This document shows, piece after piece, positions 16,249 to 26,183 of a stretch of DNA of 64,000 bases. This DNA comes from JBKEAJ01 sp047975005 (lineage in GTDB: Bacteria > Bacteroidota > Bacteroidia > Bacteroidales > Prolixibacteraceae). The notes below the pieces were generated by a model. It made no database searches. It saw only the letters and a list, made by a program, of their open reading frames with translations, and was not told the origin of the DNA. Position 1 is the stretch's first letter. Each line of letters begins with the position of its first letter. The stretch covers positions 4,716 through 68,715 of the forward strand of contig JBKECW010000057.1 in NCBI GenBank assembly GCA_047975005.1. Direction: 5' to 3'. Made by a program: the position numbers and the translations under genes.

Positions 16249-18159
16249 TCACTTTTTATCAAGCCACTGACTAATCATCTTAATATTATCAGCATTAAAA
16301 ATATCCTTTCCCTCAGCCGTATATAGTTTCTGTATGCTGTCGGCATACTTTTTCTCCACCTTTCCACGAATAACTTTCATGGTAGAATTTACCAACCCAT
16401 TTGCCTCTGTATATGCCTCATTAGCAATGGAAAAGCTTGCAGGAAGCCATCGTTCGGGAAATAGACCTCCATCTTTTCCTCCTTTTTTGTAGTGATTTAT
16501 TCCTTTTTGAATAAGCTCTAATGCAAATTTCCCTTTATCGGCATCGGCTACACGCTTACGTGCAATACGTCTTTTCACCGCATCTATATTCGGAACAATT
16601 ACTGCCACTGTGTAAGCACACTGATTATTATAAAGTATGATTTGGTCTATCACATCGACATTCTCCACCATAGACTCCTCAATACTTTCAGGGCTATATT
16701 TTTCGCCATCGTTACCAATAAGCAGGCTTTTAAAACGTCCCAAAAGATAAAGAAAACCGTCAGCATCCATATATCCCATATCGCCTGTATACAGCCATTC
16801 ATCTCTGATTGTGTCTGCAGTTGCTTCCTCGTTGCGCCAATAGCCTTTCATTACATTTACGCCTCTAATAACTATTTCACCTTTCTGTCCTTGAGGCAAT
16901 TTATTTCTATCTTCGTCAGCAATAAAGAAATCCATAGAAGAAACCAGTTTTCCTGATGAGCCGATTCTAAATCCTTTAGGCACATTCGCTGATATTATTG
17001 GAGTTGCCTCCGTCAATCCGTAGCCTTGAAACATAGGTATGCCTAAAGAGGCAAAAAACTGTTGTAACTCAGCATCCAGTATAGCACCGCCACCAATAAA
17101 AAATTCTAGTTTTCCGCCGAAGCCCGCTCTAATTTTTTTGTACAAAACGGCATCTGCCAGATAGTGCAAAGGTGCTAGCAAAGCTCTCCAGCCCTTTCCT
17201 TTATTGCCACCGTCGCCCACGTAGGCGTAGCTGACTTTCAGAAAAAAACTGAACAATCCCATCGCTCCTTTATCTCTGATACCTTTTTCTATATTTTTGC
17301 GAAAATTCTTTGCTAGTGCAGGCACACTCATCAGCACATGAGGCTGCAATTCTTTGATATTTATAGGAATATTCTTTAGCACATCCATCGGTTTATTGCC
17401 CACATCCACCGAGCCGATACTTGCACCAAAAAACATAAAACAATATAGGCAAGCCGTATGGGCAAAAGCATGATCCCAAGGCAGAATAGCTAGAGTTCGA
17501 TAATCAGAAGTTATCTTAACCATCGAGCAAACCTGCTCAACGTTACCAACATAGTTTTGCTGAGTTAGCATAATCCCTTTGGGCTCGGCAGTCGTCCCCG
17601 AAGTATAAGATATTGTTGCGATATTATCGCCATTCACTGCCTGCTTGCAACTTTCAAAATCGGCTTTTTTGTTTTTCAAAAACTCGGCACCTCTTTCTCT
17701 CAGCTGAGAGAAAGTAATCACCTTGCCATCAATAAGTTCTGAAGTCTCATAATCATCGTCCATGCAGATAATGCATTCCAACTCGGGCAGCTTGTCGATT
17801 ATTTCGACCACTTTCTTTAAATGCCATTTAGACAGCATTATAGCCCTCGACTGCGAATGAACAATCCGAAATTCAATCTCTAAGGGTGACAACTTAATAG
17901 ATAAGGGAACATTTGCACATCCACAATAGAATATTGCCAATTCTCCCAGCAACCAGTCGTTTCGCCCCTCCGACAGCATCGAGATGTGCTCATTGGGTTT
18001 AAAGCCATAGTCTTGCAGTCCTGCGGCAAGTAAATATACATCGTCCCGTGCGTCTGCATAACTCAGGCTTTGGTATTTTCCATCTTTTTTCTCCCACAAT
18101 AGTGGGTTTGACGAATACTTCTCTACTCTATTTTCAAATAACTCTGGTAATGTTTGCAT
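16249..18159 (-). CDS. Long-chain fatty acid-CoA ligase (AMP-binding)
   Basis: Activates fatty acids to acyl-CoA through an acyl-adenylate. The 636-residue protein has the AMP-binding motif ISYTSGTTAEPKGIML, the QGYGLTEATPI motif that contacts adenine, the YTGDMGYMD hinge and DGFLYLLGRFK before the mobile C-terminal domain. The overall form is that of the FAA1/FadD15-type ligases common in Bacteroidetes. It starts 4 bases after the pyrD stop and ends one base before trmD, so it sits inside a pyrK-pyrD-acs-trmD run. Confidence 0.9.
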   Translation of the reverse strand: MQTLPELFENRVEKYSSNPLLWEKKDGKYQSLSYADARDDVYLLAAGLQDYGFKPNEHISMLSEGRNDWLLGELAIFYCGCANVPLSIKLSPLEIEFRIVHSQSRAIMLSKWHLKKVVEIIDKLPELECIICMDDDYETSELIDGKVITFSQLRERGAEFLKNKKADFESCKQAVNGDNIATISYTSGTTAEPKGIMLTQQNYVGNVEQVCSMVKITSDYRTLAILPWDHAFAHTACLYCFMFFGASIGSVDVGNKPMDVLKNIPINIKELQPHVLMSVPALAKNFRKNIEKGIRDKGAMGLFSFFLKVSYAYVGDGGNKGKGWRALLAPLHYLADAVLYKKIRAGFGGKLEFFIGGGAILDAELQQFFASLGIPMFQGYGLTEATPIISANVPKGFRIGSSGKLVSSMDFFIADEDRNKLPQGQKGEIVIRGVNVMKGYWRNEEATADTIRDEWLYTGDMGYMDADGFLYLLGRFKSLLIGNDGEKYSPESIEESMVENVDVIDQIILYNNQCAYTVAVIVPNIDAVKRRIARKRVADADKGKFALELIQKGINHYKKGGKDGGLFPERWLPASFSIANEAYTEANGLVNSTMKVIRGKVEKKYADSIQKLYTAEGKDIFNADNIKMISQWLDKK

Positions 18160-18163
18160 TTTT

Positions 18164-19081
18164 TTATTTGCTTGTATCTAACGCTCCTATCAAGTTTTGT
18201 ATGCTGCTAAAACCCTCGTCAGCACAGTATTTCTTCAAATTATCAATCACTTTTATCGGTGAAGTAGGGTCAAGGAAAACTCCTGTTCCAATCTGTACCG
18301 CCGTAGCTCCGGCCAACAAAAACTCTACTACATCTGTAGCCGACATAATACCGCCCACTCCCACAACAGGAATTTTCACTGCCGAAGCAACCTGCCACAC
18401 CATCCTCAGTGCTATCGGTTTTATTGCAGCACCCGACAATCCGCCTGTAATGGTCGATAGTACGGGCTTTCGCTTCCGTGCATCTATTGCCATGCCTAGC
18501 AAAGTATTTATCAGCGACACCGCATCAGCACCTTCCTCTTCGGCAATACATGCCATTTTTGCAACATCTGTAACATTGGGCGACAGTTTGACTATCAGTG
18601 TCTTATTGTACACTTTTCGGACTTCTCTCACTACTACCCTTGCCATGTCCGGGTCAACACCAAAAGCCATTCCTCCGGCTTTCACATTAGGACAAGAGAT
18701 ATTAAGTTCCATTGCAGGAATATTGTCAAGGACATTTATTGCTTCCGACAGTTTTATATAATCATCAATGGTCGAGCCGTTTACATTCACAATGACATTC
18801 GTGTCATATTTTGACACACGGGGATAGATACGCTCTCTGAAATCTTCCAAACCTTTGTTTTGAAGCCCAACTGCATTAAGCATTCCCGAAGGAGTTTCTG
18901 CCATACGTGGATAAGGGTTTCCCTCTCGTGGCAGCAGGGTTAAGCCTTTGACGAATAGTCCGCCCAAATCGTTTATATTTACAAAATCCTCAAGCTCCTC
19001 GCCGTATCCACAAGTTCCTGATGCCAATGTTATTGGGTTTTTAAACTCCAAAGCACCTATTTTCACCGATAAATCTACCAT
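18164..19081 (-). CDS. pyrD: Dihydroorotate dehydrogenase B, catalytic subunit
   Basis: FMN enzyme that oxidises dihydroorotate to orotate in pyrimidine synthesis. The 305-residue protein has the class 1B form: NPITLASGTCGYG near the N-terminus, the VNVNGSTIDDY strand, ELNISCPNVKAGG with the catalytic Cys/Ser region, and the FMN-binding VVGVGGIMSATDVVEFLLAGA. The start overlaps the pyrK stop by 7 bases, as expected for a heterotetramer expressed together. Confidence 0.96.
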   Translation of the reverse strand: MVDLSVKIGALEFKNPITLASGTCGYGEELEDFVNINDLGGLFVKGLTLLPREGNPYPRMAETPSGMLNAVGLQNKGLEDFRERIYPRVSKYDTNVIVNVNGSTIDDYIKLSEAINVLDNIPAMELNISCPNVKAGGMAFGVDPDMARVVVREVRKVYNKTLIVKLSPNVTDVAKMACIAEEEGADAVSLINTLLGMAIDARKRKPVLSTITGGLSGAAIKPIALRMVWQVASAVKIPVVGVGGIMSATDVVEFLLAGATAVQIGTGVFLDPTSPIKVIDNLKKYCADEGFSSIQNLIGALDTSK

Positions 19082-19851
19082 GTCAATTCTTTTGTATTAA
19101 ACACTGCTCCCTCGGTACATACGCATCTATTGCCGGTTGTTGTGGGTTCTACGCAGCATAGGCACACTCCTATTCCGCACGCCATTGTGTTTTCGAGCGA
19201 CACCTCACAATCCACACTATTTCGTTTTGCAAGTTCGGCAATAGCCTTCATCATTGGCAGAGGCCCACAGCAATATATTCTGTCATAGCTACTTGCATTG
19301 CTCATAAAGGGATTCTCCGTTACCAATCCTTTCTCGCCGAATGAGCCGTCATTGGTGGAATATGAGAAGTCTGCAAAATTGTGATACTCCTCCACCACAC
19401 ACAGGTCAGACTTACTCTGCGCCCCAATTATCACCTTGCAGTTCTGCTTGTTTGCTATTGTTTTTGATAGAAACAAAATTGGCGCAAGCCCGCTGCCACC
19501 GCCTACCAAGAGTACTTTTTCGTCTTTGCGGGGAAGTGCAAAGCCTGTCCCCAGAGGCATTAGCATATCAGTATGACTGCCAACAGCCTGACTGACAAGG
19601 AAGTTCGTTCCTCTTCCGATATTTTTAATGATTAGCCCCAAGCGTTTCGTGCTTTTACAGTAGCTGAAAACCGAAAATGGTCTTCTCAGAAACACCCCTA
19701 GCTCTTTCACCTTAACATTGGCAAACTGCCCTGCTTCAATTTCAAAATCAGCATTCCCATCAAGCTTGTAGACAAGCTCAAAAATATCCTTTGCCAATTC
19801 TTTACTCTCTACTAGTTCAGCAGTAACTAACCTTTTATGCGACATACTCAT
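19075..19851 (-). CDS. pyrK: Dihydroorotate dehydrogenase B, electron-transfer subunit
   Basis: FAD and 2Fe-2S subunit that passes electrons from PyrD to NAD+. It has an FAD-binding barrel (VFLRRPFSVFSY), the NAD-binding LLVGGGSGLAPILFLSKT, and a C-terminal cluster with four Cys in ACGIGVCLCCVEPTTTGNRC. I choose the start at 19851 because a promoter -7 box at 19864-19871 predicts transcription starting near 19857, which rules out the longer ORF starting at 19866. It is the first gene of the pyrK-pyrD-ligase-trmD run. Confidence 0.94.
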   Translation of the reverse strand: MSMSHKRLVTAELVESKELAKDIFELVYKLDGNADFEIEAGQFANVKVKELGVFLRRPFSVFSYCKSTKRLGLIIKNIGRGTNFLVSQAVGSHTDMLMPLGTGFALPRKDEKVLLVGGGSGLAPILFLSKTIANKQNCKVIIGAQSKSDLCVVEEYHNFADFSYSTNDGSFGEKGLVTENPFMSNASSYDRIYCCGPLPMMKAIAELAKRNSVDCEVSLENTMACGIGVCLCCVEPTTTGNRCVCTEGAVFNTKELTW

Positions 19852-19863
19852 CCTAATTTTGTT

Positions 19864-19895
19864 CAAATGTACAATATTTGGCTGGGATAGGCAAA
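19864..19895 (-). promoter_or_regulatory. Promoter of the pyrK operon (divergent from the CDF gene)
   Basis: On the minus strand a TTTG -33 box (19892-19895) and a TACATTTG -7 box (19864-19871) are 20 bases apart. On the plus strand a TACCTTTG box at 19906-19913 lies 20 bases before the CDF gene but has no well-spaced -33 box. Confidence 0.7.
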
Positions 19896-19933
19896 AAAAA
19901 AATAGTACCTTTGTACATCATTGCTAATGCCAG

Positions 19934-20803
19934 ATGACAGAAAAGAATTACAGGTTTAACATCAGTATTAAATTAGGGATTCTATCCTTAACTGTGAATA
20001 CTGTATTGTTTGTAATAAAATATTATGTCGGGCATAAAGATCAATCTTTGGCAATAACAGCAGATGCTTGGCACACACTCAGCGACTCTGTTTCCTCTAT
20101 TATACTGATAGTTTCTGTTTTACTGACAAATCGACCTCGCACTGAGAAACATCCTTTTGGATATGGACGCATTGAACACATTGGGGCTTTAATTGTCGGT
20201 GCCTTACTAGTATATATTGCAATAAATTTTATTTCTCAGGCCTACGACAGTCTCGTAAGCAAAGATAAAACAACTTTCAGCACATTGGCTTGGGTAGTGA
20301 CAATAGTTTCAATAGCTCTCAAAGAGGTTCTTGCAAGGATAACATACGTACAAGGCAAGAAGATAGACTCCAGCATTCTTATTGCTGATGCATGGCATCA
20401 CAGGAGCGATGCTTTATCATCGTTAGTAATACTAACAGGACTAATATTCAATAAAGCATTTTGGTGGATAGATGCAGCATTAAGTTTAATAGTTTCTATA
20501 TTAATAATAAAAGTGGCTATAGACATTTTCAAGTCTGAGCTCACTTCTCTTGTAGGTAAATCAACACCAAAAGACCTCGAAGATAAAATTAAGAGTACTA
20601 TTGTAAAGCGGTATAATACCGACTATAACATCCATCATATTTTGTTGCACGAGTACGGCTATCACCGCGAAATGAGTTGTCATATAGCACTCAATCCTGA
20701 GATTAGCTTACAGGAAGCCCACAAAATCTGCACGAATATAGAGGATTGTATAAAGCAAGAATTTGGGATAGTACTTACAATCCATCCAGAGCCTAAGCAG
20801 TAA
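19934..20803 (+). CDS. Cation diffusion facilitator (zinc/iron efflux family)
   Basis: Inner-membrane proton-coupled divalent metal exporter. The 289-residue protein has six predicted helices. The metal site in helices 2 and 5 is intact: ADAWHTLSDS near residue 41 and ADAWHHRSDA near residue 150. The His at the first helix position rather than Asp favours zinc or cadmium over iron, by family knowledge. A C-terminal cytoplasmic domain (about 205-289) contains HHILLHEYG and HIALNP, with several His for metal sensing. A divergent promoter separates it from pyrK. Confidence 0.92.
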   Translation: MTEKNYRFNISIKLGILSLTVNTVLFVIKYYVGHKDQSLAITADAWHTLSDSVSSIILIVSVLLTNRPRTEKHPFGYGRIEHIGALIVGALLVYIAINFISQAYDSLVSKDKTTFSTLAWVVTIVSIALKEVLARITYVQGKKIDSSILIADAWHHRSDALSSLVILTGLIFNKAFWWIDAALSLIVSILIIKVAIDIFKSELTSLVGKSTPKDLEDKIKSTIVKRYNTDYNIHHILLHEYGYHREMSCHIALNPEISLQEAHKICTNIEDCIKQEFGIVLTIHPEPKQ

Positions 20804-21001
20804 AAACACACCGGCGAAATTGGTATAAAACTCCAATATTACAGGATTTGAGCGCTTTAGATGCTCTGATTTCCTCTGGGGATAAATCCCTTGACAACGG
20901 ATTGTCGTTAAGGCCTGCCATCACAACTAAGTAAGCTTACTCGTTTTATATATTCCGTTGAGTTTCGCAATTAGACACCGGTGTGAAACTCTTTTATCTA
21001 T
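20804..21001. other. Structured intergenic region between convergent CDF and TPR genes
   Basis: No gene seen. It holds a cluster of small symmetric elements: gagc/gctc (20850-20853 with 20863-20866), gacaa/ttgtc around a cgga loop (20893-20906), the 12-bp palindrome agtaagcttact (20930-20941), and a terminator-like stem gagtttc/gaaactc (20960-20966 with 20985-20991) whose loop contains acaccggtgt and which is followed by ctttta. The last could terminate the CDF transcript. A small structured RNA is possible but unproven. Confidence 0.45.
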
Positions 21002-24000
21002 CTAGTAGCTAGCAGTATTTTGTTCAATCTGCAACTCTACATATTTAATTCTTGAAATAGAATATGCATCATTTTCCTTAGCTCCAAGTGCCAAATTGTA
21101 ATAGTATTTGGCAACTCCAAGCTGATTATTTACGAATGCTTTGTCGGCTAAGTTAATATATTTTCTGTATTCTTGTTCTGCTTTGTCAACATTCTCATTA
21201 GCTCTTGCGCGCGCCAAATCCTTGATAGCAAACATAACATCTTGATTATCGGGCTCTAAAGCGAGCGCTTTTTTAAAAAAATATTCGGACATAATAAAGT
21301 TCCCATTTAATTTTTCGGCATTACCTTTCATGAGAAGTGCAGCACAATCATTCTCTGGGACTTCTGCGATGTTTATATTATCTTTCATTTTTCCTAATTC
21401 AGCACTGGAAATGTAAGCATCGTATTCAGAGTATTTTTCATCGTTGGGATCTATATCTTTCACAATTCTGAATGTCGATATAGCTCGCTCCCACTCCTCT
21501 TCTTGCAGCATTTGTTTTCCTTCTGCAATCATCTGAACGATTTTAGACTCCAAATCTGCAACAAGGGTTTTGACATGAGATATCTGCGCTATGCAGTCTT
21601 TTTGGGATGGTCGGATTTTACTTGCCGCCATATAGTACTTCAATGCAGACCTGTACATATCTGACTCGTACAAACCGTTTCCGTATTCCATTAGTTTATC
21701 GTACCCATCATCATCAGGAGTAATTTCTCGGGTATAGTCGTATGTCTCGGGTTTTTCATTTTTAGCGGCTTCAGCAAGGGCTTTTTGTTGGTCAAGGAAA
21801 GTAATAATCTCATTTATTTCAGCTATTTTATCAGCGGGATATTTTTCATTTGGCTTTAATTTTAATGCTAGATTATAATTCGATAGTGCATTCTCATATT
21901 GCTTACCGTAAAACAGCTTATTTGCCTTATTTATAAAGACATTATACTTCTCTTGTAGTATAATTTGTTCTGTCATATCTGCCATTACACCAGAGTCTTC
22001 ATTCTGTTTTTGAGCTAGTTCTTTCCTTTGCTCAATTATTTTTAGCACGTCTGTTATTTTGCCATTGACAAAATCATTGTCGATAATAGACTTCGCCTCT
22101 CTATAGCTACTTAACGCTGATTCATATTCTTCTTTTGCTACAGCAGCATCACCAAGAGCAATAAGCTGATTAAATTCCTCCAATTTTTCTTTATTTCCTT
22201 GTTGCTTTTTCAGTTCTGCCTCTGCCAACGATATCTGCCGTTTTGGATAAACCTCTTTGGGTTTAAGTGCCAATGCCTCATTATAATATTTTATCGCACT
22301 TTCATAGTCCTCTAAATCAAAAGATTTATCTGCCTTTTCAATCACTCCTTTGTACGCGAGCTCAAGCTCCCTCTCACTCAGCATGCTGACTATCAGTGCT
22401 ATTCTTTCTACTGAATACTGATGTCCCGGATATTCTTTTAGCACTGCTTCGTATGCATTTTTTGCTTCTTTGTATTTCTTCTCAACGAACAAGGCATCAG
22501 CATTGCCTACCAATTTCTTCTGGCGGGCAACAGACGCGAGGATTCCTTCTATTTCGGCTATTCTTTTTGGCGGATACACTTCCTTTGGTTTCAGTTTACC
22601 AGCGTCTGTATAGCCTTGCAATGCGACTTCATAATTTTTGTTACCAAAGGCATTATCTGCTCCGGCAATAAGCATACTGTACTGATATTCTAAGTTTTCT
22701 TTCTCTTGTTCCAGTTTTTCCAATTTTGCTTTTGCCTTATTTATCTGACCTTTTGGGTATTCTTCTAACGGTTTTATTGTCAATGCCTCTTCGTACTTAG
22801 TGATAGCATTCTCATACTGGCTAGAGCCAAAATATTGGTCTGCAATCTTTACTACTCCTAAATATCTTTCATTTTCTTTCTGACCAGCCAGAATCTTGTC
22901 TATTTCTTTTACTCTTGCTTTAGACAATGTGTGTGCGGGTTCAATAGCAAGTACAGCCTGATATTTATCTTTAGATTGCAAGTAGTCGTTCGCATCAAAC
23001 AAATTGCCGGCCTCAGTAAGAAGATTCTCCAGGTTCTTCTGCACTTCCAGAATTTCCAGAATTTCAGCAATTCGTTTCTTTGGGTATGCCTCCTCTGGTT
23101 TTATCGTTTCGGCATCTTTATATTTTTGCAGAGCATCTGGCAGCAATTGCTTCTTATAATAGGTGTCTGCTTCGGAGAGTACCTGCCTATACTTTCCTTC
23201 TATATTCTCGGCTTCTAATAATTCTCTAGCAGTCTTTAATCTTTTTGTTGCTAATTCATCTCCAACCTTCAACTCCAGTGCTTTGTTAAAGCTCTCAATG
23301 GCGGCATTATATTTTTCAGCAACCATGTGGGCTGAACCTTCTACCATTGCTTGTTCATACAAAGCCTCAATTTGTTCTTTTTTTGCAATGCTTGATAATA
23401 ACTCGTCAATCTTCTTTATTTGGTTTATGGGATATTCTGCTCCGGGCTTTATTGAAAGTGCGTCTTTATACAGTTCTTTTGCATCCGAATACCGTTCTGC
23501 TCCAAAATACCCATCGGCTTTTGATATTACTTCGTTATAACGGTTCTCTTTATCTTTTAGACTTCCCAATCTAGTACACTCTTTAATTTGAGATATTGCA
23601 TATTCATCACCTTTTTTAATAGACAGAGCTCCTGTGTAGGAAATCTTTGCTTCTGCATAAGCCTCTTGCTTAAACTGCTTGTCTGCTATTGCTATTTGTG
23701 CCTTATATCTAGACTCAATATCCAGAAGGATATTCTCCTGATTAAGACGCTCTTGCATTTTCTTATTAATCCTTTCAATCTGCATTGCAGGATACACTTC
23801 GTTGGGATATAAGTCTAATGCTTTAGTATAGGTAGATTTTGCATCCTGTAGCATGTCTTTATCAAACTGCTTATTCGCCTCTACTATTAATCTCTCATAA
23901 TCTTTCCTTTTGTTTGGGTCTTCATCTTCGCCATCACTTTTGTTCTTAATTTCTTTTTGCACTTCTGCTATCATGGCTTTCAGCTTACTCTTTATGTGAT

Positions 24001-24451
24001 TGGGAGTTAAATACACCTTGTTATCAAACTGTTGTGTCGCTTGATTAAAAAAGATTGCTCCAACTGCTTGGTCCAACAGATCGAAGGTAGAGACAGTTTC
24101 TTGCTCCTTGAACAAAGACACCTCGATAAGCATAGCATCCACACCATCTCCCCTATCAGTAACATAACTAGGCACTTCTGTGCTTACCAATATCTTTTTA
24201 CTGTAATATCCATCTTTACTAAACTCCAAGATGTACTCTTGATTCAATTCTAATCGAATTTTAAATCCCCCTTTTTTCAAGAGTCTGATTTGCTCTCGCA
24301 ACTGTCCATTCTGCATAGAGCGTACAGTAGCACCCGTCGCATCATCTTTCTCTACTTTTACAGTCCCTTCTATTACAAAGAAGCTATTTTGCTGCCCATG
24401 AGCAAATAGTGAAAGAGACACAAAAAATACTATTACAAAAAAACGACTCAT
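21002..24451 (-). CDS. Secreted giant protein with about 16 tandem TPR-like repeats
   Basis: The start at 24451 gives 1149 residues with a signal peptide (SRFFVIVFFVSLSLFAHGQ). After it come a carboxypeptidase-regulatory-like beta sandwich (about 25-100) and then at least 16 repeats of roughly 60-70 residues. Each repeat has a helix with a Y-x-x-A or S-x-Y core, an AL-x-[IL]-x-P-x-E-x-YP turn, and an I-x-x-I helix. Coiled-coil-like links join the repeats. It probably acts as a periplasmic or surface scaffold; the partner is unknown. Three codons at the C-terminus (TASY) end the gene. It stands alone between a CDF gene and ispE. Confidence 0.8.
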   Translation of the reverse strand: MSRFFVIVFFVSLSLFAHGQQNSFFVIEGTVKVEKDDATGATVRSMQNGQLREQIRLLKKGGFKIRLELNQEYILEFSKDGYYSKKILVSTEVPSYVTDRGDGVDAMLIEVSLFKEQETVSTFDLLDQAVGAIFFNQATQQFDNKVYLTPNHIKSKLKAMIAEVQKEIKNKSDGEDEDPNKRKDYERLIVEANKQFDKDMLQDAKSTYTKALDLYPNEVYPAMQIERINKKMQERLNQENILLDIESRYKAQIAIADKQFKQEAYAEAKISYTGALSIKKGDEYAISQIKECTRLGSLKDKENRYNEVISKADGYFGAERYSDAKELYKDALSIKPGAEYPINQIKKIDELLSSIAKKEQIEALYEQAMVEGSAHMVAEKYNAAIESFNKALELKVGDELATKRLKTARELLEAENIEGKYRQVLSEADTYYKKQLLPDALQKYKDAETIKPEEAYPKKRIAEILEILEVQKNLENLLTEAGNLFDANDYLQSKDKYQAVLAIEPAHTLSKARVKEIDKILAGQKENERYLGVVKIADQYFGSSQYENAITKYEEALTIKPLEEYPKGQINKAKAKLEKLEQEKENLEYQYSMLIAGADNAFGNKNYEVALQGYTDAGKLKPKEVYPPKRIAEIEGILASVARQKKLVGNADALFVEKKYKEAKNAYEAVLKEYPGHQYSVERIALIVSMLSERELELAYKGVIEKADKSFDLEDYESAIKYYNEALALKPKEVYPKRQISLAEAELKKQQGNKEKLEEFNQLIALGDAAVAKEEYESALSSYREAKSIIDNDFVNGKITDVLKIIEQRKELAQKQNEDSGVMADMTEQIILQEKYNVFINKANKLFYGKQYENALSNYNLALKLKPNEKYPADKIAEINEIITFLDQQKALAEAAKNEKPETYDYTREITPDDDGYDKLMEYGNGLYESDMYRSALKYYMAASKIRPSQKDCIAQISHVKTLVADLESKIVQMIAEGKQMLQEEEWERAISTFRIVKDIDPNDEKYSEYDAYISSAELGKMKDNINIAEVPENDCAALLMKGNAEKLNGNFIMSEYFFKKALALEPDNQDVMFAIKDLARARANENVDKAEQEYRKYINLADKAFVNNQLGVAKYYYNLALGAKENDAYSISRIKYVELQIEQNTASY

Positions 24452-24562
24452 ATTATTGAAATTTTCAAACAATTACAAAACTAACTAAAATTATTGACAT
24501 AATAGATAATCACAAAGTCCTAACATTTATGCGCATACATTGTCTTGCATACTATGCTGCAT

Positions 24563-25378
24563 CTAGTGCTCATCCCAAACAAAGTAAGATGGCGGAAAAT
24601 AAGATCCAAAATCTAAAGAGGAGGTTCGTTTAAATATTCCATAAACAGCAGCTCCACTGCCCGACATTGATGAATATAGCGCTCCTAATTCGTACAACCT
24701 TTTTTTTGCGTGTTCTATATTGGGTTTTAACTTAAAAACATGTTTTTCAAAATCGTTTTTCAATAAGTCTCGCCATTCGTCGACAGGTAATTTTATAATT
24801 TCCTGTAAAGACACCGGTGGCTCTTGTGGGCTTACTCCCCCATACGCCTCCGCCGTCGACACCGCATCTGGAGGCTTAACTATAACAAATTGGTAATCTG
24901 AAAGATCTAACTCGATAGGGCTAAGCAGCTCGCCTCGTCCTCTCGCAATACACGGCTTTGACAATATAAAAAAAGGGCAGTCGCTTCCTAGTTTCAAAGC
25001 ATAATCGTACAATTCAGTATCTGGTATATTTAGATTAAACATGTCATTCATTCCCCGCAACACAGCAGAGGCATTAGACGATCCTCCTCCCAGGCCTGCA
25101 CCGAATGGAATAAACTTTTCCATTGTAACAGAAACACTATGAGGGATTTCATATTTATCTGATAATATCCTATACGCTTTATACACAAGATTATTATCTA
25201 TCGGGCAGTCGACTTTCAAGCCCTCATCCTTGTAGGAGAATGTGTCTGATGGGGTCATCTCAATTCTATCACTAAGCTTTACAGGGTAGAATATGGTACA
25301 CAACTCATGAAAGCCGTCAGTTCTCTTCTTTATTACCTGCAGACCTAGATTTATTTTTGCTCTTGAATATATAATCAT
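24563..25378 (-). CDS. ispE: 4-diphosphocytidyl-2-C-methyl-D-erythritol kinase
   Basis: GHMP kinase of the non-mevalonate isoprenoid pathway. I set the start at 25378 (MIIYSRAKINLGL), where family members begin; the longer ORF adds 38 residues that cross the divergent promoter region. Length is 271 residues. Motifs are AKINLGLQV (substrate site), PFGAGLGGGSSNAS (ATP-phosphate loop) and SMSGSGAAVYG near the C-terminus. It is divergent from coaX, with 61 bases between start codons. Confidence 0.95.
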   Translation of the reverse strand: MIIYSRAKINLGLQVIKKRTDGFHELCTIFYPVKLSDRIEMTPSDTFSYKDEGLKVDCPIDNNLVYKAYRILSDKYEIPHSVSVTMEKFIPFGAGLGGGSSNASAVLRGMNDMFNLNIPDTELYDYALKLGSDCPFFILSKPCIARGRGELLSPIELDLSDYQFVIVKPPDAVSTAEAYGGVSPQEPPVSLQEIIKLPVDEWRDLLKNDFEKHVFKLKPNIEHAKKRLYELGALYSSMSGSGAAVYGIFKRTSSLDFGSYFPPSYFVWDEH

Positions 25379-25395
25379 TGCGATGAATTTACCTA

Positions 25396-25416
25396 CAAAT
25401 ATAATACATATCTTTG
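25396..25416. promoter_or_regulatory. Divergent -7 elements for ispE and coaX
   Basis: Minus-strand TATATTTG (25396-25403) faces ispE, and plus-strand TATCTTTG (25409-25416) faces coaX. Both match TAnnTTTG. The -33 boxes are weak or badly spaced, so assignment rests on the -7 boxes and position. Confidence 0.5.
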
Positions 25417-25439
25417 CAGCACACAGCAAATAAAAATAA

Positions 25440-26183
25440 ATGAGCAGAAACCTAGTAATTGATATAGGCAACAGCATGGTAAAACTAGCCATATTTGATG
25501 GTTCCGAACTAAAATATTTAGAAAAATGCCCTCTCGCCAGCCTGATTCAAACTCTAAGTAGTAAAAAGTATAAAGAATCGACCGGTTGTATTCTTTCTAG
25601 TACTAAAAATATCAATCCTGATTTACGTTCTTTTTTAGATGACAATTATTCACCACTCATATTTTCTCCATCACACACTCCTATTCCTGTTACTAATTTA
25701 TATAAATCAAAAGAGACGTTGGGAGCAGACAGGCTAGCAAACGCAATTGGCGCTGCATCATTATGTCCAAACAGAAATACTCTCATCATAGATTGTGGGA
25801 CAGCCCTAACCTTCGACTATATTAATTCTAATGCTGAATATTTGGGAGGAACTATCTCTCTGGGACTAAAAATGAGATTTCAAGCCCTAAATCACTATAC
25901 AGACAAGCTCCCCATGCTCGAAGCCAAAGAATACGACAATACGCTGTTTATCGGAGAGAATACGGAGAGCTCGATAATGCTAGGAGTAATAAATGGAATA
26001 GTAGGAGAAATCGACTCTACAATAAAGCGGGCAACCCTTACGTTTGATAATTTAAACACAATAATAACCGGCGGGGACTCTCTTTTTTTGGAAAAGAAGA
26101 TAAATAGTGGCATATTTGTAAGCCGAATTTTGACACTTGTTGGTTTAAACAGTATTCTTAATTATAATGCGAAATTTAACTAA
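25440..26183 (+). CDS. coaX: Type III pantothenate kinase
   Basis: First step of coenzyme A synthesis, in the acetate/sugar kinase fold. The 247-residue protein has the P-loop-like VIDIGNSMVKLA (residues 5-16), GADRLANAIGA, the catalytic IIDCGTALTFD and the LGGTISLGL strand. It begins an operon-like run with outer-membrane, TPR, LptC and CNNM genes that I recall as conserved in Bacteroidales. Its 3' end overlaps the next gene by 17 bases. Confidence 0.95.
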   Translation: MSRNLVIDIGNSMVKLAIFDGSELKYLEKCPLASLIQTLSSKKYKESTGCILSSTKNINPDLRSFLDDNYSPLIFSPSHTPIPVTNLYKSKETLGADRLANAIGAASLCPNRNTLIIDCGTALTFDYINSNAEYLGGTISLGLKMRFQALNHYTDKLPMLEAKEYDNTLFIGENTESSIMLGVINGIVGEIDSTIKRATLTFDNLNTIITGGDSLFLEKKINSGIFVSRILTLVGLNSILNYNAKFN

